The notes below the pieces were generated by a model. The model ran no database searches and had not been told where the DNA came from. It worked only from the letters and a program-made list of their open reading frames with translations. Made by a program: the position numbers and the translations under genes. Below are positions 19,403 through 30,210 of a stretch of 64,000 nucleotides of DNA, piece after piece; positions within the stretch are counted from its first letter, which is position 1, and each line of letters begins with the position of its first letter. The DNA is from Bedellia somnulentella (lineage: Eukaryota; Arthropoda; Insecta; Lepidoptera; Bedelliidae), in NCBI GenBank assembly GCA_963576735.1, contig OY755189.1:1674001-1738000 (forward strand), in the 5' to 3' direction.

Positions 19403-19676
19403 GGTGTTGTCTGAAAATCAGTTCTGTGAGTCAAAAGCTCACAGAAAATGCTGAGACAGCACCAATTCGCTGTTCGGGTGGCACGGGAAGTGCAGGACAA
19501 ATTTTTGCATGTTTTTTATTGATTCTTTTTTTTGTTTTTATATATATTTTTTTTGTTTTATAACTAATTTATTGTAAATGTTGTTAAAATTAAGCTGTAA
19601 ATTATATTTTGTATTATGTAACTTGTTCCTCTTGTGCCTACAAATGGCGAATAAACGTTTTCTTTCTTTCTTTCTT
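19403..19676 (+). repeat. Family E retroposon, TTTC tail
   Basis: Opens with a hairpin (TGTCTGAAAATCAG..., paired TGTGAG/CTCACA) and ends with AATAAACG plus a TTTC-repeat tail. A second copy is at 56371..56583. No coding capacity; possibly the 3' end of an unidentified LINE. Confidence 0.6.
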
Positions 19677-19697
19677 CTTTATATATCAATTGAAAAA

Positions 19698-19985
19698 AGC
19701 ACCTTACCACTAACTTAAAACTAAAAATTAATTAATCAATAAAATTAAACATAAATAATAAAAAAAGTCAATGAAACAATCCGCTCCGAGACATATCCGA
19801 CCCAAAGGTCCCCATTACGCTGGCAGCGTTACCCCGCTGAACTAGGGAGATCCTCTGCATCAAAAATGCCCCAGAACGGTAGTCCCAGCCACGGTTCCTC
19901 AGGCGGCGACCTATTTCTTTTATAAAAGATATTTCCTCCAAACCCCAAACTCCGGTGGTTTCTACAGCGAGAGGAAGTCCGGTGG
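19698..19985 (-). pseudogene. Family D LINE, 3' fragment
   Basis: Encodes the last ~65 residues of the family D protein (VETTGVWGLEE, NRGWDYRSGAFLMQRISL, RGNAASVMGTFG) and shares about 70 bp of 3' untranslated sequence with the copy at 54218..56256. One codon is missing compared with that copy. It is truncated at the 5' end near 19985, where a 12 bp stretch CCGGTGGTTTCT is repeated. Confidence 0.8.
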
Positions 19986-20315
19986 TTTCTAAAGTTGGTT
20001 CTGTCAAAGTAATTAAAAGGTGTATATTTTGAAAGTTTCATCATAGACAATCGTCTGACGATTATTGAGTTTAAAAATGTGTGGTTTGGCATGACTGTTA
20101 ATATTTATTATTTCTCTTATTTATTTATTGGGACTTTTTTTTTCTTTGTGATATTTTACCAACCATCCTTTTTACAAACGTTTTTCCAATCAACTTTCAA
20201 AAATGCCAGAGAAATTTTAAATTCTGCCTTCTGGCTAATTCTTGTTAGAATTCATTGCCAAATAAAAATATTGATAGAGGTAAATTTGCAGTATCATAAT
20301 ATGCAAACTTTTGAT

Positions 20316-20564
20316 ATACATACGTACATACATATACTCACGGCCATAAATACCAAGGGGCAGCCAGAGCTTTAGATTTAAAAACTCCTCAGCCACAGTT
20401 GGAAGCTGATAGGGGAGAAGATGATAGAAATAAATTATCATTGGTGATGGGGTTCCATTCACATCGTCCAAAAACCACTTAACAAACCCCATACCCTGAG
20501 TCGCCACTTACAAAACCCGTGGGTAGAAAGGGGAAGTGACATTCTAAACTAGCACTACACGGCT
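20316..20564 (-). repeat. SINE family B
   Basis: Diverged full-length copy. Its flanks (20262..20308 and 20577..20625) are imperfect copies of each other over about 45 bp, longer than a normal target duplication. Confidence 0.85.
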
Positions 20565-20607
20565 GGAATCCGTTGCTGCAAATATTGATAGGGATACATT
20601 TGCACCT

Positions 20608-20889
20608 TTGGAATATGCACACTATTATTATAGTTCTGAAAACAGGAAGTTGAAATTTCCTGTGGAATTTAAGAGGAATTGCATCACTGACAAAACACGA
20701 TTCATATTCCTAGCTGCGAGCGCGATTGTTTCGTTTGAGGGATTCCTGCAGATTACTCTGCGGGTGCAGTATCGTAATTACGTCGTTCCGCAACAGAATA
20801 CGGTCTTTGTACGTTACAACTATGGCAAGAATTTTCAGTTTTCTTGCCAGTTCGTTGAGAATTATTTCTTCGTCTTCCTGAAGTTATAG
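20608..20889 (+). other. Unidentified open frame, 93 codons
   Basis: The frame stays open upstream to about 20574 without a clear ATG. The translation (HYYYSSENRKLKFPVEF, then FRRKNCITDKTRF-like text) is not one I recognise. It lies in the proposed 5' UTR intron of the CSP gene, and an imperfect copy of its first ~15 codons lies on the other side of the family B insertion. Probably a decayed repeat. Confidence 0.2.
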
Positions 20890-21054
20890 TTAGTAGAAAA
20901 TTTAAACTTTGAACTTTGTGAATATATTAACAAACTTAAATTATCAAGTACAAAATTCTACACAATTTAGATGTAAAGATCACGATAAAAGAATGTTCAA
21001 GAACGTATATTGTTACAAACGCATAGTATAGCTTTTATAACAACACATAAATGT

Positions 21055-21308
21055 ATGCCGTGTAGTGCCGGCATAGAATGTCGCTACCCCTTTCTACCCA
21101 CGGGTGTCGTAAGAGGCGACTAAGGGTATTAGGGCTTTTTGTTGGATTTTTGGGCGATGCGGTTGGAGACCCACCACCAAAAACCTTTATTTTACGATCT
21201 TTTCCCCACTCAACTTCCAAAAGTGGCTGAGGAATTTATAATTCCTTAGCTCTGGCTACCCCTTCTAGGGAATTATAGCCGTGAGTATATGTATGTATGT
21301 ATGTATGT
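21055..21308 (+). repeat. SINE family B, full length
   Basis: Both ends intact; 10 bp target duplication ACATAAATGT (21045..21054 and 21309..21318). Confidence 0.9.
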
Positions 21309-21537
21309 ACATAAATGTTCTTGAAACCTCTTAGGTATTCAGAAAGAAAAAAAAATATCCTTTGAATTAGACAAAACTTGCTTCAAAAAGGCTTTACATT
21401 GTTTTTTGCAACATAAAATAAAGTCAAGTTTTTTAAAGTTTAACAATGCAATTTCATAGAATAGCTCTAACGTCTTTTTCTCTTTGGTGTTGTTAAATGC
21501 TACACAGTGAAATGGGTCTTTTTTAGTAGTTTTTCAA

Positions 21538-21657
21538 TATCAAACATCCTTTTCTTTACCATCTTTTCCCTACTCAACTTCAAAAAGTGGCTGAGGAATT
21601 TCTAATTTATAAGCTCTGTGTACCCCGTTTAGTTTATAGACGGGAGTAAACGTATGT
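21538..21657 (+). repeat. SINE family B, 3' half
   Basis: 5' truncated, diverged. Confidence 0.75.
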
Positions 21658-21672
21658 ATATAATCTCAAACT

Positions 21673-21822
21673 GAAATGTTCACGCCGTATATCCCCGAAG
21701 GGGATGGCAGCGGTGCTTAAACTTCTGAACATCTCGAGACATTGTCACCTAATGTTCACGTGAACGGCAGGCCTTTCACCGTTTTGTCAAACACTGTCAC
21801 ATGACAAAGTACAACTTAGAAG
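21673..21822 (-). repeat. SINE family A, 3' fragment
   Basis: Diverged; retains the CCCCGAAGGGG hairpin but lacks the tRNA-like head. Confidence 0.75.
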
Positions 21823-21860
21823 AAAATATCAATTATTTCAAATAGTGATATAAAATACAC

Positions 21861-21894
21861 ACATATACTCACGCCATTGGTTCCCATTAGGGTA
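21861..21894 (-). repeat. Family C LINE, last ~35 bp
   Basis: Matches only the extreme 3' end of family C (ACTCACGCCATTGGTTCCCA in this orientation). Confidence 0.6.
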
Positions 21895-21962
21895 TCTACT
21901 ATCTATCTTTATATATCATAGACAATAGTCATATAACTCAACAAATCAATTATTATCTCAGG

Positions 21963-22143
21963 ATGAAGGCCATCCTTATCGCCGTAGCTTTCGCCATCTC
22001 TTGCGTCGTGTGCCAGAAGTACACAGAGAAGTATGACAGCCTGGGTCTGGACGAGATCCTCGGCAACAGACGTCTGCTGGTCTCCTACGTCAAGTGCGTT
22101 CTGGACCAGGGGAAGTGCACGGCTGAAGGCAGGGAGCTTAAAT
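21963..22143 (+). CDS. CSP: Chemosensory protein (CSP), coding exon 1
   Basis: Encodes residues 1-60 and the first base of codon 61 of a 123-residue CSP (joined with 26255..26445). Residues 1-17 form a hydrophobic signal peptide, and the mature protein begins near QKYTEKYD, as in other lepidopteran CSPs. Cys45 and Cys52 are the first pair of the four-cysteine signature. The exon ends at T|GTAAGT, one base after the Lys60 codon, which is the conserved intron position of insect CSP genes. The ATG is preceded immediately by a CAG acceptor-like site (21959..21961). CSPs are small secreted alpha-helical carriers of hydrophobic ligands, found in sensillar lymph and in other tissues; the ligand and tissue of this one cannot be read from sequence. 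Confidence 0.95.
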
Positions 22144-22909
22144 GTAAGTAGGCCATTTTCTGTGCCAAGTTTGAAGTAAGTAAGGGTGTGTGTTCTAGGT
22201 TTTTTTTTGTGTAATGGTTGGGAAGTGTGGGTTATTTATGTTTTTAATTTGAAGTTGATATGTGTATTAAGTTACGACACAGGTTAGCAGAATCGATTGA
22301 TCTTTAATACTTAGGCTTTTGTGACTTTACTAGTATCTTCAACCTAGCTCGTAATTGTAATAATTGTTTATACTTCAGCTTAGTGTCGATTTAATAACTT
22401 CTTTCAGTATTGACGTATTTGTATAGTTATAAAATATAAACATTATAAAAAAAAACTACGTTTGATATCCTTAAAATATTCATATACAAACAGATAGCGA
22501 TATACTGTATTTATATTATATATATAATTAACACGATAAATATACAGTTAAACTACAAATAATGCGAGTGCACGACACTGATAAACATACACCAGCTTTC
22601 GCTACATGCACGTATTCAAAACAACCAAAGAAATTTAAGTAAAAAATAACAGAAATTTCTTGGAAGAATAAATTGTTTTGTGAACAAGTCTTTAGCAGGA
22701 TTAAGAAAGTTGCAGCAATAAGCTCTAGTTAGACGGGAATTCAGAATTACCGTCCTACAGATTAAACGTTGCAAGAAGTTTACTAATTGGGGGCTAGAGG
22801 CGCGATGAAACTTCATTGACTTCCATTTTCCTTTGTTTCTTTACTTTGGAATAATAAGTATATTGGAAAACAGTAATTAGATTAATATCCGGCTCTGTAT
22901 TAATTTATA

Positions 22910-23284
22910 ATAATAACATATCATAAAACATAAACGTTCTCGCCGAATATCCCCGAAGGGGTTGGCAGAGGTACTAATACTTCTGAACATCACGTGACTT
23001 TGTCACCTGGTGTTCAGAGTACCCACATTTTGCACGGACAGTGTACTCACGTGATAGGGGGCAGGCCTATCGCCGTTTTTGTACGAATACACTGTCACAT
23101 GACTAAGTACAACTCAGCCATGTGGGTTTCCTCACGATGTTTTCCCTCACCGTTAACAACCATGATAAATTAACCACACATATGTCTTTAAAAAAGACAC
23201 ATTGGTGAAGGCCCGACCCAGGATTTGAACACTAATCGTTTGCACGATAACCGAGTGTTCTACTCACTGGGCTATCACGGTTGC
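22910..23284 (-). repeat. SINE family A, full length
   Basis: Complete copy from tRNA-like head (23284 side) to ATGTT tail, with a 10 bp target duplication TTAATTTATA (22900..22909 and 23285..23294). Confidence 0.9.
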
Positions 23285-23586
23285 TTAATTTATATAAGTT
23301 TAAAATTGAATGCAGTTGGTAGTACATTACTTACGATCCTTTACTTTACTTTTAGTTACCCGTATCATGGTTACCCGGTTTTGTGATAAGAATAGTTTTT
23401 CTTGTATATGAATAAAAAGTCCATTACCTGAAACAACAAAAAATAATGGTATAAGTAAACTGTTATTTAACAAAAAAATAATTGTTAGAAAAATATTGTA
23501 AGTACTCATTGTAATACAATTATGCAAAACATGGTGGGTTATGTATGGCAATGAAGTGCTGACTGATTATCAATGAATCTAAAATT

Positions 23587-23836
23587 GCCGTGTAGTGTCG
23601 GCTAAGAAAAACACTACCCCATTTCTACCCGTGGGTGATCGTAAGAGGCGACTAAGGGTATAGGGGATTTAAATTGATTTTTGGGCGATGTAGTTGGAGA
23701 CCCGTCACCAAAACCATTAATTATTACCATCTTTCCCCCAATCAACTTCCAAAAGTGGCTGAGGAATTTCTCATTCCAAAGCTCTGGCTACCCCGTTAAG
23801 GGATTTATAGCCGTGAGTATATGTATGTATGTATGT
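23587..23836 (+). repeat. SINE family B, full length
   Basis: Both ends intact, with ATGT tail. Confidence 0.9.
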
Positions 23837-24210
23837 AAAATATAACTCGATGAATTATAATTTCACTTGACTTAACTTACCTTTAGCAAGTTCTTTAACA
23901 ATCTATAGTTAAACCCTAGGGATTCATTTGTTATGCATATTTAATTAAGGTTGCTCTTCATGTAACTTTTACTCAGCTAGCATCTATTGTGAATATTTAA
24001 TAACTCATTAATAAGCTAAATTTTGAGAAGATTTTATTATATATATTGGTAAATATTATACATTTTCAGAGTCTAGCAGTTACCTAAATTGAAAATTGTA
24101 GATTAAACTTATTACGATGTGACACTAGTAAAATCTTTTTACTTTTCACAGTTTTTGCTCATAGTTATTTTTTTACTATTATCATTAAAATTGAATTGAA
24201 TTGAAATAAA

Positions 24211-24264
24211 CGCGATCGATAGTCTTTGTCTACCCGAATAGGAATAAAGGGCGTGAGTATAAGT
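24211..24264 (+). repeat. Family C LINE, 3' end fragment
   Basis: Starts at GCGATCGATAGTCT and ends at GGGCGTGAGTATAAGTGAGT; the AAGT-type tail matches the copy ending at 41056. Confidence 0.7.
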
Positions 24265-24907
24265 GAGTATTTCAACATAAAACAATTTAATAAATGTTAG
24301 TAGGCAATAACCTAAATAAAGTAATAACTTTTGTGGTTCACTAATTTGAATAATTTTAATTTCTTTGATTTTTCATAATCCCTTTAGTCTAACTTTTCTT
24401 AGTGTGACGTCATACAAGATATACAAATCAGACGGACGTTATACTCCTTTTCTTGGGCATAAAATTATAAACGAATTAAAAATACAGACTAATTGATATA
24501 ATATATTATGATAGAGGTTTATTTTTCACTGATCCGCAAGCATAAGGCTCTGAAACAACGAAACCAAATGACACTGGCGATTAGGAATCGCAACAAAAAA
24601 GCCAAACGAAAAATATTTTTCTTTATTTGGTTCCGTAAAACAGAAGCCATTGACTTGGCTCAAACCATTCCAGTTATCCAGATAAGCCCCGCCTCTGAGA
24701 ATAATTTATCAAGCACGGATCTCTGGCCTCAAAAGATAGATTCTTTTTACACTCATAAATATTGTTGAGGGTTCACTGTTATTCCCGCAGGGGGTGAAAC
24801 AACAGCCTATATTTTTTGAGCGATCCAATTGGAAATAAATTATGTTAAGTCCACATTTACTCCTTTTTTTGGATGTGGGAAAAACCCGAAAAGTTGTTAT
24901 ATAGTAC

Positions 24908-25157
24908 ATATTAACATATACTCACGGCTATGATCCCTAGAAGGGGTAGCCAGAGCTAAAGAAATAGAAATTCCTCAGCCACTTTTGGAAAAGTTCAGTG
25001 GCGAAAAGATGGTATAATAAAGGTTGTTGGTGATGGGTCTCCAACCACATCACCCAAAAATCCTTCAAAAGCCCCAAATCCGTTAGTCGCCTCTTACGTA
25101 CACCCACCGGCAGAAATGGGGTATTGCTATTGTAAGCCGACACTACACAGACCTATA
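24908..25157 (-). repeat. SINE family B, full length
   Basis: 10 bp target duplication TATATAGTAC (24898..24907 and 25158..25167). Confidence 0.9.
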
Positions 25158-25606
25158 TATATAGTACGTTTATAATATGAGTGCCGTGAAAGTCACCACT
25201 TACGACACCAGTAGGTAGACGACATTTTGTGAATAATAAAATTTACGAAATGCTCTAAAGTATAAAATTATACTCGAAAATCCACCTAGACGCGAAAACA
25301 TTACTTCCTACACCCACATTACGAATAAAAAAATGCAAATAGTCAAAGCTGGGTGGTTATTTCTGTTGAGTGAAGAGCTTTATATCGCACTATGTAATTC
25401 AGGAACCTTGAAAAGAAGGCCCGAATATTTGAAGCGAAATATTTTTCTTCTATTCCTTCAACAGGTAAAATGTAAGGCGCTTTTCCTTGAAAAGTTATTT
25501 TCAGAACGGCTGCGGAGTCAACTTAAATCTAAATTATGTTCAGAGAATACCAGTTTTGTCAGTATTAAACGTTTAATATTGGGTTGGGGAAGCACTGTTT
25601 AATTCA

Positions 25607-25867
25607 CATACATATAGTACATACATACACATACTCACGGCTATAAGTCCCAGGAAGGGGTAGCCAGAGCGAAAGAATTAGAAATTCCTCAGCCACTTTT
25701 GGAAATTTGAATGGGGAAAAGATAGTAAAAATAAAGGTTGATGGTGATGGGTCTCCAACCGCATCGCCCAAAAATCTCTTAATAGCCCTATACCGTTACT
25801 CGCCTCTTACGTACACCCACCGGAAGAAATGGGCTAGTGCTATTCTAAACCGACACTACACGGCAAT
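25607..25867 (-). repeat. SINE family B, full length
   Basis: 11 bp target duplication TGTTTAATTCA (25596..25606 and 25868..25878). Confidence 0.9.
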
Positions 25868-26254
25868 TGTTTAATTCATATCTTCCTATTGGTATTTGAA
25901 CTAGAGAATGAAGTTAGTGTTCTTTAAATTGCTAAAACGTGGTAAATTTTTAACGAATTAAAATAATAATAATGATGCTACTAACTGCGACAGTCAGAAA
26001 TAGTGCAGCTTTGTATAGTCACTCTGTTCTCTTTATTATCTGTATTTATGCATATTTAAGAATACTCATCCACCTTTAAGTTTCAAAGAATAAGCATTGC
26101 CGTGCAAACGGACAATGCAGCCAGCCTCTTGAGAACCCTTTCCCCTAGCGGAGAGCTTTTGATGTTATGTTATATTGTTTAATTATTATTTTTATTGCTA
26201 TCTTTTGTGTTAATTTAAAAAACAAACTGTAAATTGTATCTATCGCAATTTCAG

Positions 26255-26445
26255 CACACATAACAGAAGCCCTGCAAAATGGCTGCAAACAATGTACAGA
26301 CAGCCAGAAATCAGGCGCTAAGAAGGTGATTCGCCACCTCATCAAGAACGAGCCAGAATACTGGAAGGAGCTGGTCAAGATGTACGACCCTAACATGGTC
26401 TACTCCACCAAGTATGAGGATGAATTGAATAAGGTCGCCCAGTAA
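26255..26445 (+). CDS. CSP: Chemosensory protein (CSP), coding exon 2
   Basis: Completes codon 61 (Ser) and encodes residues 62-123 plus the stop TAA (26443..26445). Cys71 and Cys74 complete the signature C-X6-C-X18-C-X2-C exactly. The tail matches the family: QKSGAKKVIRHLIKNEPEYW, then YDPNMVYSTKYEDEL. Total length 123 residues (about 106 mature), normal for a CSP. There are no stops or frameshifts and codon use is GC-richer than the surroundings, so the gene is very likely functional. CSP genes usually occur in clusters; no second CSP is seen in this window. Confidence 0.95.
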
Positions 26446-26935
26446 AGCCTTTACGAGAAACCTTAAACGAAATCATCAAATTTTATCGGCAGTAAATTCA
26501 CACGTCTATATAAGATTATCGGCGGTTATTATTTCATATCTATTGTTATGAGACTGCTGTTTTACTGGTACGTTTTTGATTGGTTGGTCTATCAAAGTTG
26601 CTCCACTTTGATGGACATTGTCTTAGTGATATTGATACAAAAGATTCTTTGATATAAGTGCACATTTCTTGTATCAATACAGCTCAGAATGAGTATGTCT
26701 CCGATATCCTAAAAAAGTTATAGTGTCGATATAAATTGATTCTTACATACAAGTATGATTTCGTTTACAAAAGTTACAAGTTATTTTGTATTATATTACT
26801 CTTGTTATAAAATTTTATTCTTAAAGTTATACTTTGTTATTGTTACAATTTGTTGTTATAGTTTACTTTATTTTAGATCGTTGAAATCTTGTTAATAAAT
26901 AATATTTATCTTATATTTTTGTTTTAATAAATTCC
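26446..26935 (+). other. Likely CSP 3' UTR with polyadenylation signals
   Basis: AATAAA at 26894..26899 and 26926..26931, each in an AT-rich context, about 450-480 bp after the stop. No repeat is recognised between the stop and these signals. Confidence 0.5.
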
Positions 26936-27253
26936 TATAAACTTTACTCTGACGTTTAAGAAGGTTTATTAAAGTTGTAAAATGGATTTCAGCGAGCAGG
27001 GATTGAAGGTCTATAATATAAAACTCAGTAACTCCAGGGTATATCCTGAAACTTTTAAAAGCTTAGGGATGAGACTCTCATCTAATGGGAGCTTAATTTT
27101 AAATTTCCAAAAAATATTATTTTTAACCGACTTCAAAAAAAGGAGTGTTCTCAATTCGATCGGTATTTTTATACTTTAGTTTATCCTATTTATATTAATA
27201 AATTAAAGATTGTTGGATTATATAAATTGACTAAATTAAACCTAAAATATAAA
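26936..27253. other. Intergenic, nothing recognised
   Basis: Contains only a short unrecognised frame (26982..27179). Confidence 0.45.
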
Positions 27254-27263
27254 TAAAACTATT

Positions 27264-27455
27264 GCTGTGTAGTGTCGGCTTAGAATAGCACTACCCCAAT
27301 CCTTCCGGTGGGTGTACGTAAAAAGCGACTAAAGGTATTGGGGCTTTATTTTACCATCTTTTCCCCACTTAACTTTTCAAAAGTGGCTGAGGAATTTCTA
27401 ATTCCTCAGCTCTGGCTACCTCATCTAGGGATTTATAGCCGTGAGCATATGTTCG
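27264..27455 (+). repeat. SINE family B with internal deletion
   Basis: Both ends present; about 60 bp missing in the middle. Likely 11 bp target duplication TAAAATATAAA (27243..27253 and 27456..27466). Confidence 0.85.
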
Positions 27456-27509
27456 TAAAATATAAAATAATATTAAAAAGGAATTATTTTTTTTGGTGAT
27501 TTGAGAGCA

Positions 27510-27667
27510 TCAAGCGGATAGATGAAAGTGAAGTGGCGAAATACATATATGTTTAGCAAATCTGGATGGTGTTGGTAGTAGAGACAGATTGTTACAGATT
27601 AGATAAGAAACATTCTTAAAGGGCAGGAATCCGAAGTGAGGAGAATAAAATACACGTATGAAAAATA
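27510..27667 (+). repeat. Family C LINE fragment, diverged
   Basis: Decayed match to the RWFGHIERM-type C-terminal coding region, cut at its right end by a family A SINE. Confidence 0.55.
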
Positions 27668-28036
27668 CGTAGACAACCGTGATAGCCCAGTGGGTAGAAC
27701 ACTCGGTTATCGTGCAAACGACTAGTGTTCAAATCCTGGGTGGGGCCTACACCAATTTGTCTTTTCTAAAGACATATGTGTGGTTAATTTATCATGGTTG
27801 TTAACGGTGAGGGAAAACATCGTGAGGAAACCCACATGGCTGAGTTGTACTTAGTCATGTGACAGTGTATTCGTACAAAACGGCGATAGGCCTGCCCCCT
27901 ATCACGAGAGTACACTGTCCATGCAAAACGTGGGCACTCTGAACACCAGGTGACAAAGTCACGTGATGTTCAGAAGTATTAGTACCTCTGCCAACCCCTT
28001 CGGGGATATTCGGCGTGAACGTTCATGTTATGTTAT
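27668..28036 (+). repeat. SINE family A, full length, reference copy
   Basis: tRNA-like head with A box TAGCCCAGTGG and B box GTTCAAATCC, a central body including CACGTGA, the hairpin CCCCTTCGGGG and an ATGTT tail. 12 bp target duplication GTATGAAAAATA (27656..27667 and 28037..28048). Transcription would be by RNA polymerase III from the internal boxes. Confidence 0.92.
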
Positions 28037-28048
28037 GTATGAAAAATA

Positions 28049-28603
28049 TGATTGAAGAGTGATGATGGGGATGATAAAAAATTAAACTTATGCATGTCAA
28101 TAAAATAAAAAATATGTCTATACACCAACAAGTCGAATAAATAAACGGCTAAACGGTAAAAGATTTACAAGAACTATACAAAAAATTATACATACATTCG
28201 ATTCGTTTCAGAAACTTTTGAGTAATTTTAGGAAATTAATTTGGAAAAAGATTGTTAACGTGAAAACACCCAACAACCACTTAATAAGCCCCAAAACCAC
28301 TCACTTTCATCAAAAACCGCGAGAAGAAATTTATTAGTGTTTTTCTAAATCGACATACTCATCGTATTGTAAGCTATATTATTATAGTAGCTTACAATAT
28401 TAGTAGCTTACAATATGATGAGTAATTAAGTTAAATAAAATACTACAATTGAATAGCCCGCGCCATTTAGTTAAAAGGTCGTGTAATTACCTTCTGTTAT
28501 GAGAGGTCAAATACTAACAATGGTGCTAGGGTAGGCTGAGTTTTAAACACGCACTATCACGGACGTTTTGCTGTAATATTGTGACAGCCTTTTACACTAG
28601 AGG
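28049..28603. other. Intergenic with one palindrome
   Basis: AT-rich; the only structure is the inverted repeat at 28356..28424. Confidence 0.5.
28356..28424. repeat. Inverted repeat, 21 bp arms
   Basis: 28356..28376 pairs with 28404..28424 with one mismatch; the loop repeats GTAGCTTACAATAT. Confidence 0.8.
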
Positions 28604-28730
28604 TAAAATAAGGTTGCAATCTGTTCTATTTTCCCGGGACATGTCCTGGGTTTGCAGTATGGAGGGCTATTTTATACTGTTTTAGTAATTTGTTCTTTGA
28701 GCATTTTGCTGGGTTTTTGGGAGGTATTGG
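28604..28730 (+). repeat. ~125 bp repeat, copy 1
   Basis: Imperfect direct repeat of 29118..29242 (shared TTGCAATCTG, TATTTTCCCGG, TGTCCTGG, GAGCATTT). Identity unknown. Confidence 0.65.
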
Positions 28731-29117
28731 TTTGGGCATAGAGTGAGGATGGATGCAAGTAAATTGGTGAAAGAGATCTATAGACCTAAAGTGGAAAGTA
28801 ATGTTAGTGGACGACGACCACGGATGACACATTTAGACCAAAAAGAGAATGTGCTCAAAAAGGCAGGCGTCCGAAGTATGAATAATAAAAGAGCATACAT
28901 ACATATACTTACGGCTATGAATCTCTAAAAGGGGTAACCAGATCCAAGGAATCAAAAATTCCACAGCCACTTTTGAAAATGTGAGTGGGGAAAAGATTGT
29001 AAAATAAAGGTTGGTTGTAATAGAGCATGTATAAAAATATTGATGGATGGATAGAAGTGGCGATCAATAGTCTCTGCCTACCCCAGTGGGAAATAATGAC
29101 GAGACTATATGTAGGGA
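28731..29117 (+). repeat. Family C LINE fragment split by a family B insertion
   Basis: 28731..28895 and 29018..29117 are consecutive parts of the family C 3' region, with a 5'-truncated family B SINE between them. Confidence 0.75.
28896..29017 (-). repeat. SINE family B, 3' half
   Basis: 5'-truncated; AGAGCAT at both junctions is a probable 7 bp target duplication in family C. Confidence 0.8.
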
Positions 29118-29242
29118 TATAAAGTAGGTTTGCAATCTGGTCTATTTTCCCGGAAAATGTCCTGGTTTTGCAGTATCGAGGGCTGTTTTATGTATTTTAA
29201 TAGTGTTTTGTGAGCATTTCGCGCGGTTTAAGGAGATATTGA
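29118..29242 (+). repeat. ~125 bp repeat, copy 2
   Basis: See 28604..28730. Confidence 0.65.
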
Positions 29243-29249
29243 TTTAAAA

Positions 29250-29444
29250 GCTGTGTAGGGTCGGCTCAGAAAAGTACTAACCCATTTCTTTCCACTCCCA
29301 TGGACGACTCAGGGTGTTAAGGGTTTTAAAGGGATTGTAAGGCAAAGCGGCTAAAGACCCATCATCAACTACCCTCTTTTTTCCCACGGACATTCCTATA
29401 TTGGACAAGCAATTGTTAATTCTGAAGCTCCGGCTACCCCGTTT
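29250..29444 (+). repeat. SINE family B, strongly diverged
   Basis: Recognisable 5' end and body; lacks its 3' end where the next copy joins. Confidence 0.75.
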
Positions 29445-29682
29445 ACATATACTCACGGCTATAAATCCCTAGATGGGGTAGCCAGAGCTAAGGAAGTAGA
29501 AGTTCCTCAGCCACTTTTGGAAAGTTAAGTGGGGGAAAGATGGCAAAATAAAGGATGTTGGTGATGGGTCTCCAACCGCATCGCCCGAAAATCCCTTAAA
29601 AGCCCCAATACCGTTAATCGCCTCTTACGGACACTCACTGGCAGAAATGGGATAGTGTTATTCTAAGCCGAAACTACACAGC
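29445..29682 (-). repeat. SINE family B, full length
   Basis: Inserted at the 3' end of the preceding copy in the opposite direction, forming a tail-to-tail pair. Confidence 0.88.
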
Positions 29683-30134
29683 AAAGCTTTCAGAATATGT
29701 TATGTACATTGATACATATGATCAGTTTTTTAGGTAATAAACATGATATTTTGCTATCCTACTTTTTTATCCGTTTTTCAGAGTGAAAATAGCAACCTTT
29801 TGTTTTAAGTACTCTTCTGAAGCAACTTTTCTTTGCAGTAAAAGAGACTTGCGCAACTTTCAGAAGGCGGCTGCACTTTTTTCTTCATGAGCACTTGGAC
29901 TTTTTTAATATTAAATATTATATTTTACATAGGACTTGACGTTGTATACGGACGTTGTTTGATACAAAATAAAAAAAGGTGTCACATGATACACAAAAAT
30001 AAGGAATTTTGTCATGGATTGTTTCATTGTCAAATAAGATTTGTTTCGGTCGTTTAAATAGCCACCAAGCAAACGTCCAAGCAAAGCATAAATGCCTATG
30101 TTTTTCTTTTTCCTGTCTTCCTTCTCTTTCTTTC
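29683..30134. other. Intergenic, nothing recognised
   Basis: AT-rich. Confidence 0.45.
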
Positions 30135-30210
30135 AACGAGGTACATTGGTGAAGGACCGATATAGGAATCGAACTCACGCCTCTCTGGTCCACAGAGCTA
30201 TCACGTTCAT
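30135..30210 (-). repeat. tRNA-like SINE head (variant of family A)
   Basis: In minus sense: A box TAGCTCTGTGG and B box GAGTTCGATTCC, then a family A-like GGTCCTTCACC. The acceptor stem does not pair, so it is not a working tRNA. Confidence 0.6.

Larger units (their letters stand above)
22144..26254 (+). other. CSP intron, 4,111 bp, repeat-filled
   Basis: Consensus GTAAGT donor and a TTTCAG acceptor. It holds one family A SINE, three family B SINEs and a family C fragment, all described separately. The rest (22144..22899, 23837..24210, 24265..24897, 25168..25595, 25879..26240) is AT-rich with only short unrecognised frames, such as 24508..24768 and 25333..25602. Confidence 0.9.

Noticed and set aside
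22616..22816. Minus-strand frame in the CSP intron as a gene
   Set aside because: 66 codons, no motif, no start context; unrecognised and probably chance.
24508..24768. 86-codon lysine-rich frame in the CSP intron as an alternative CSP exon
   Set aside because: No CSP cysteine pattern and no fitting splice sites.
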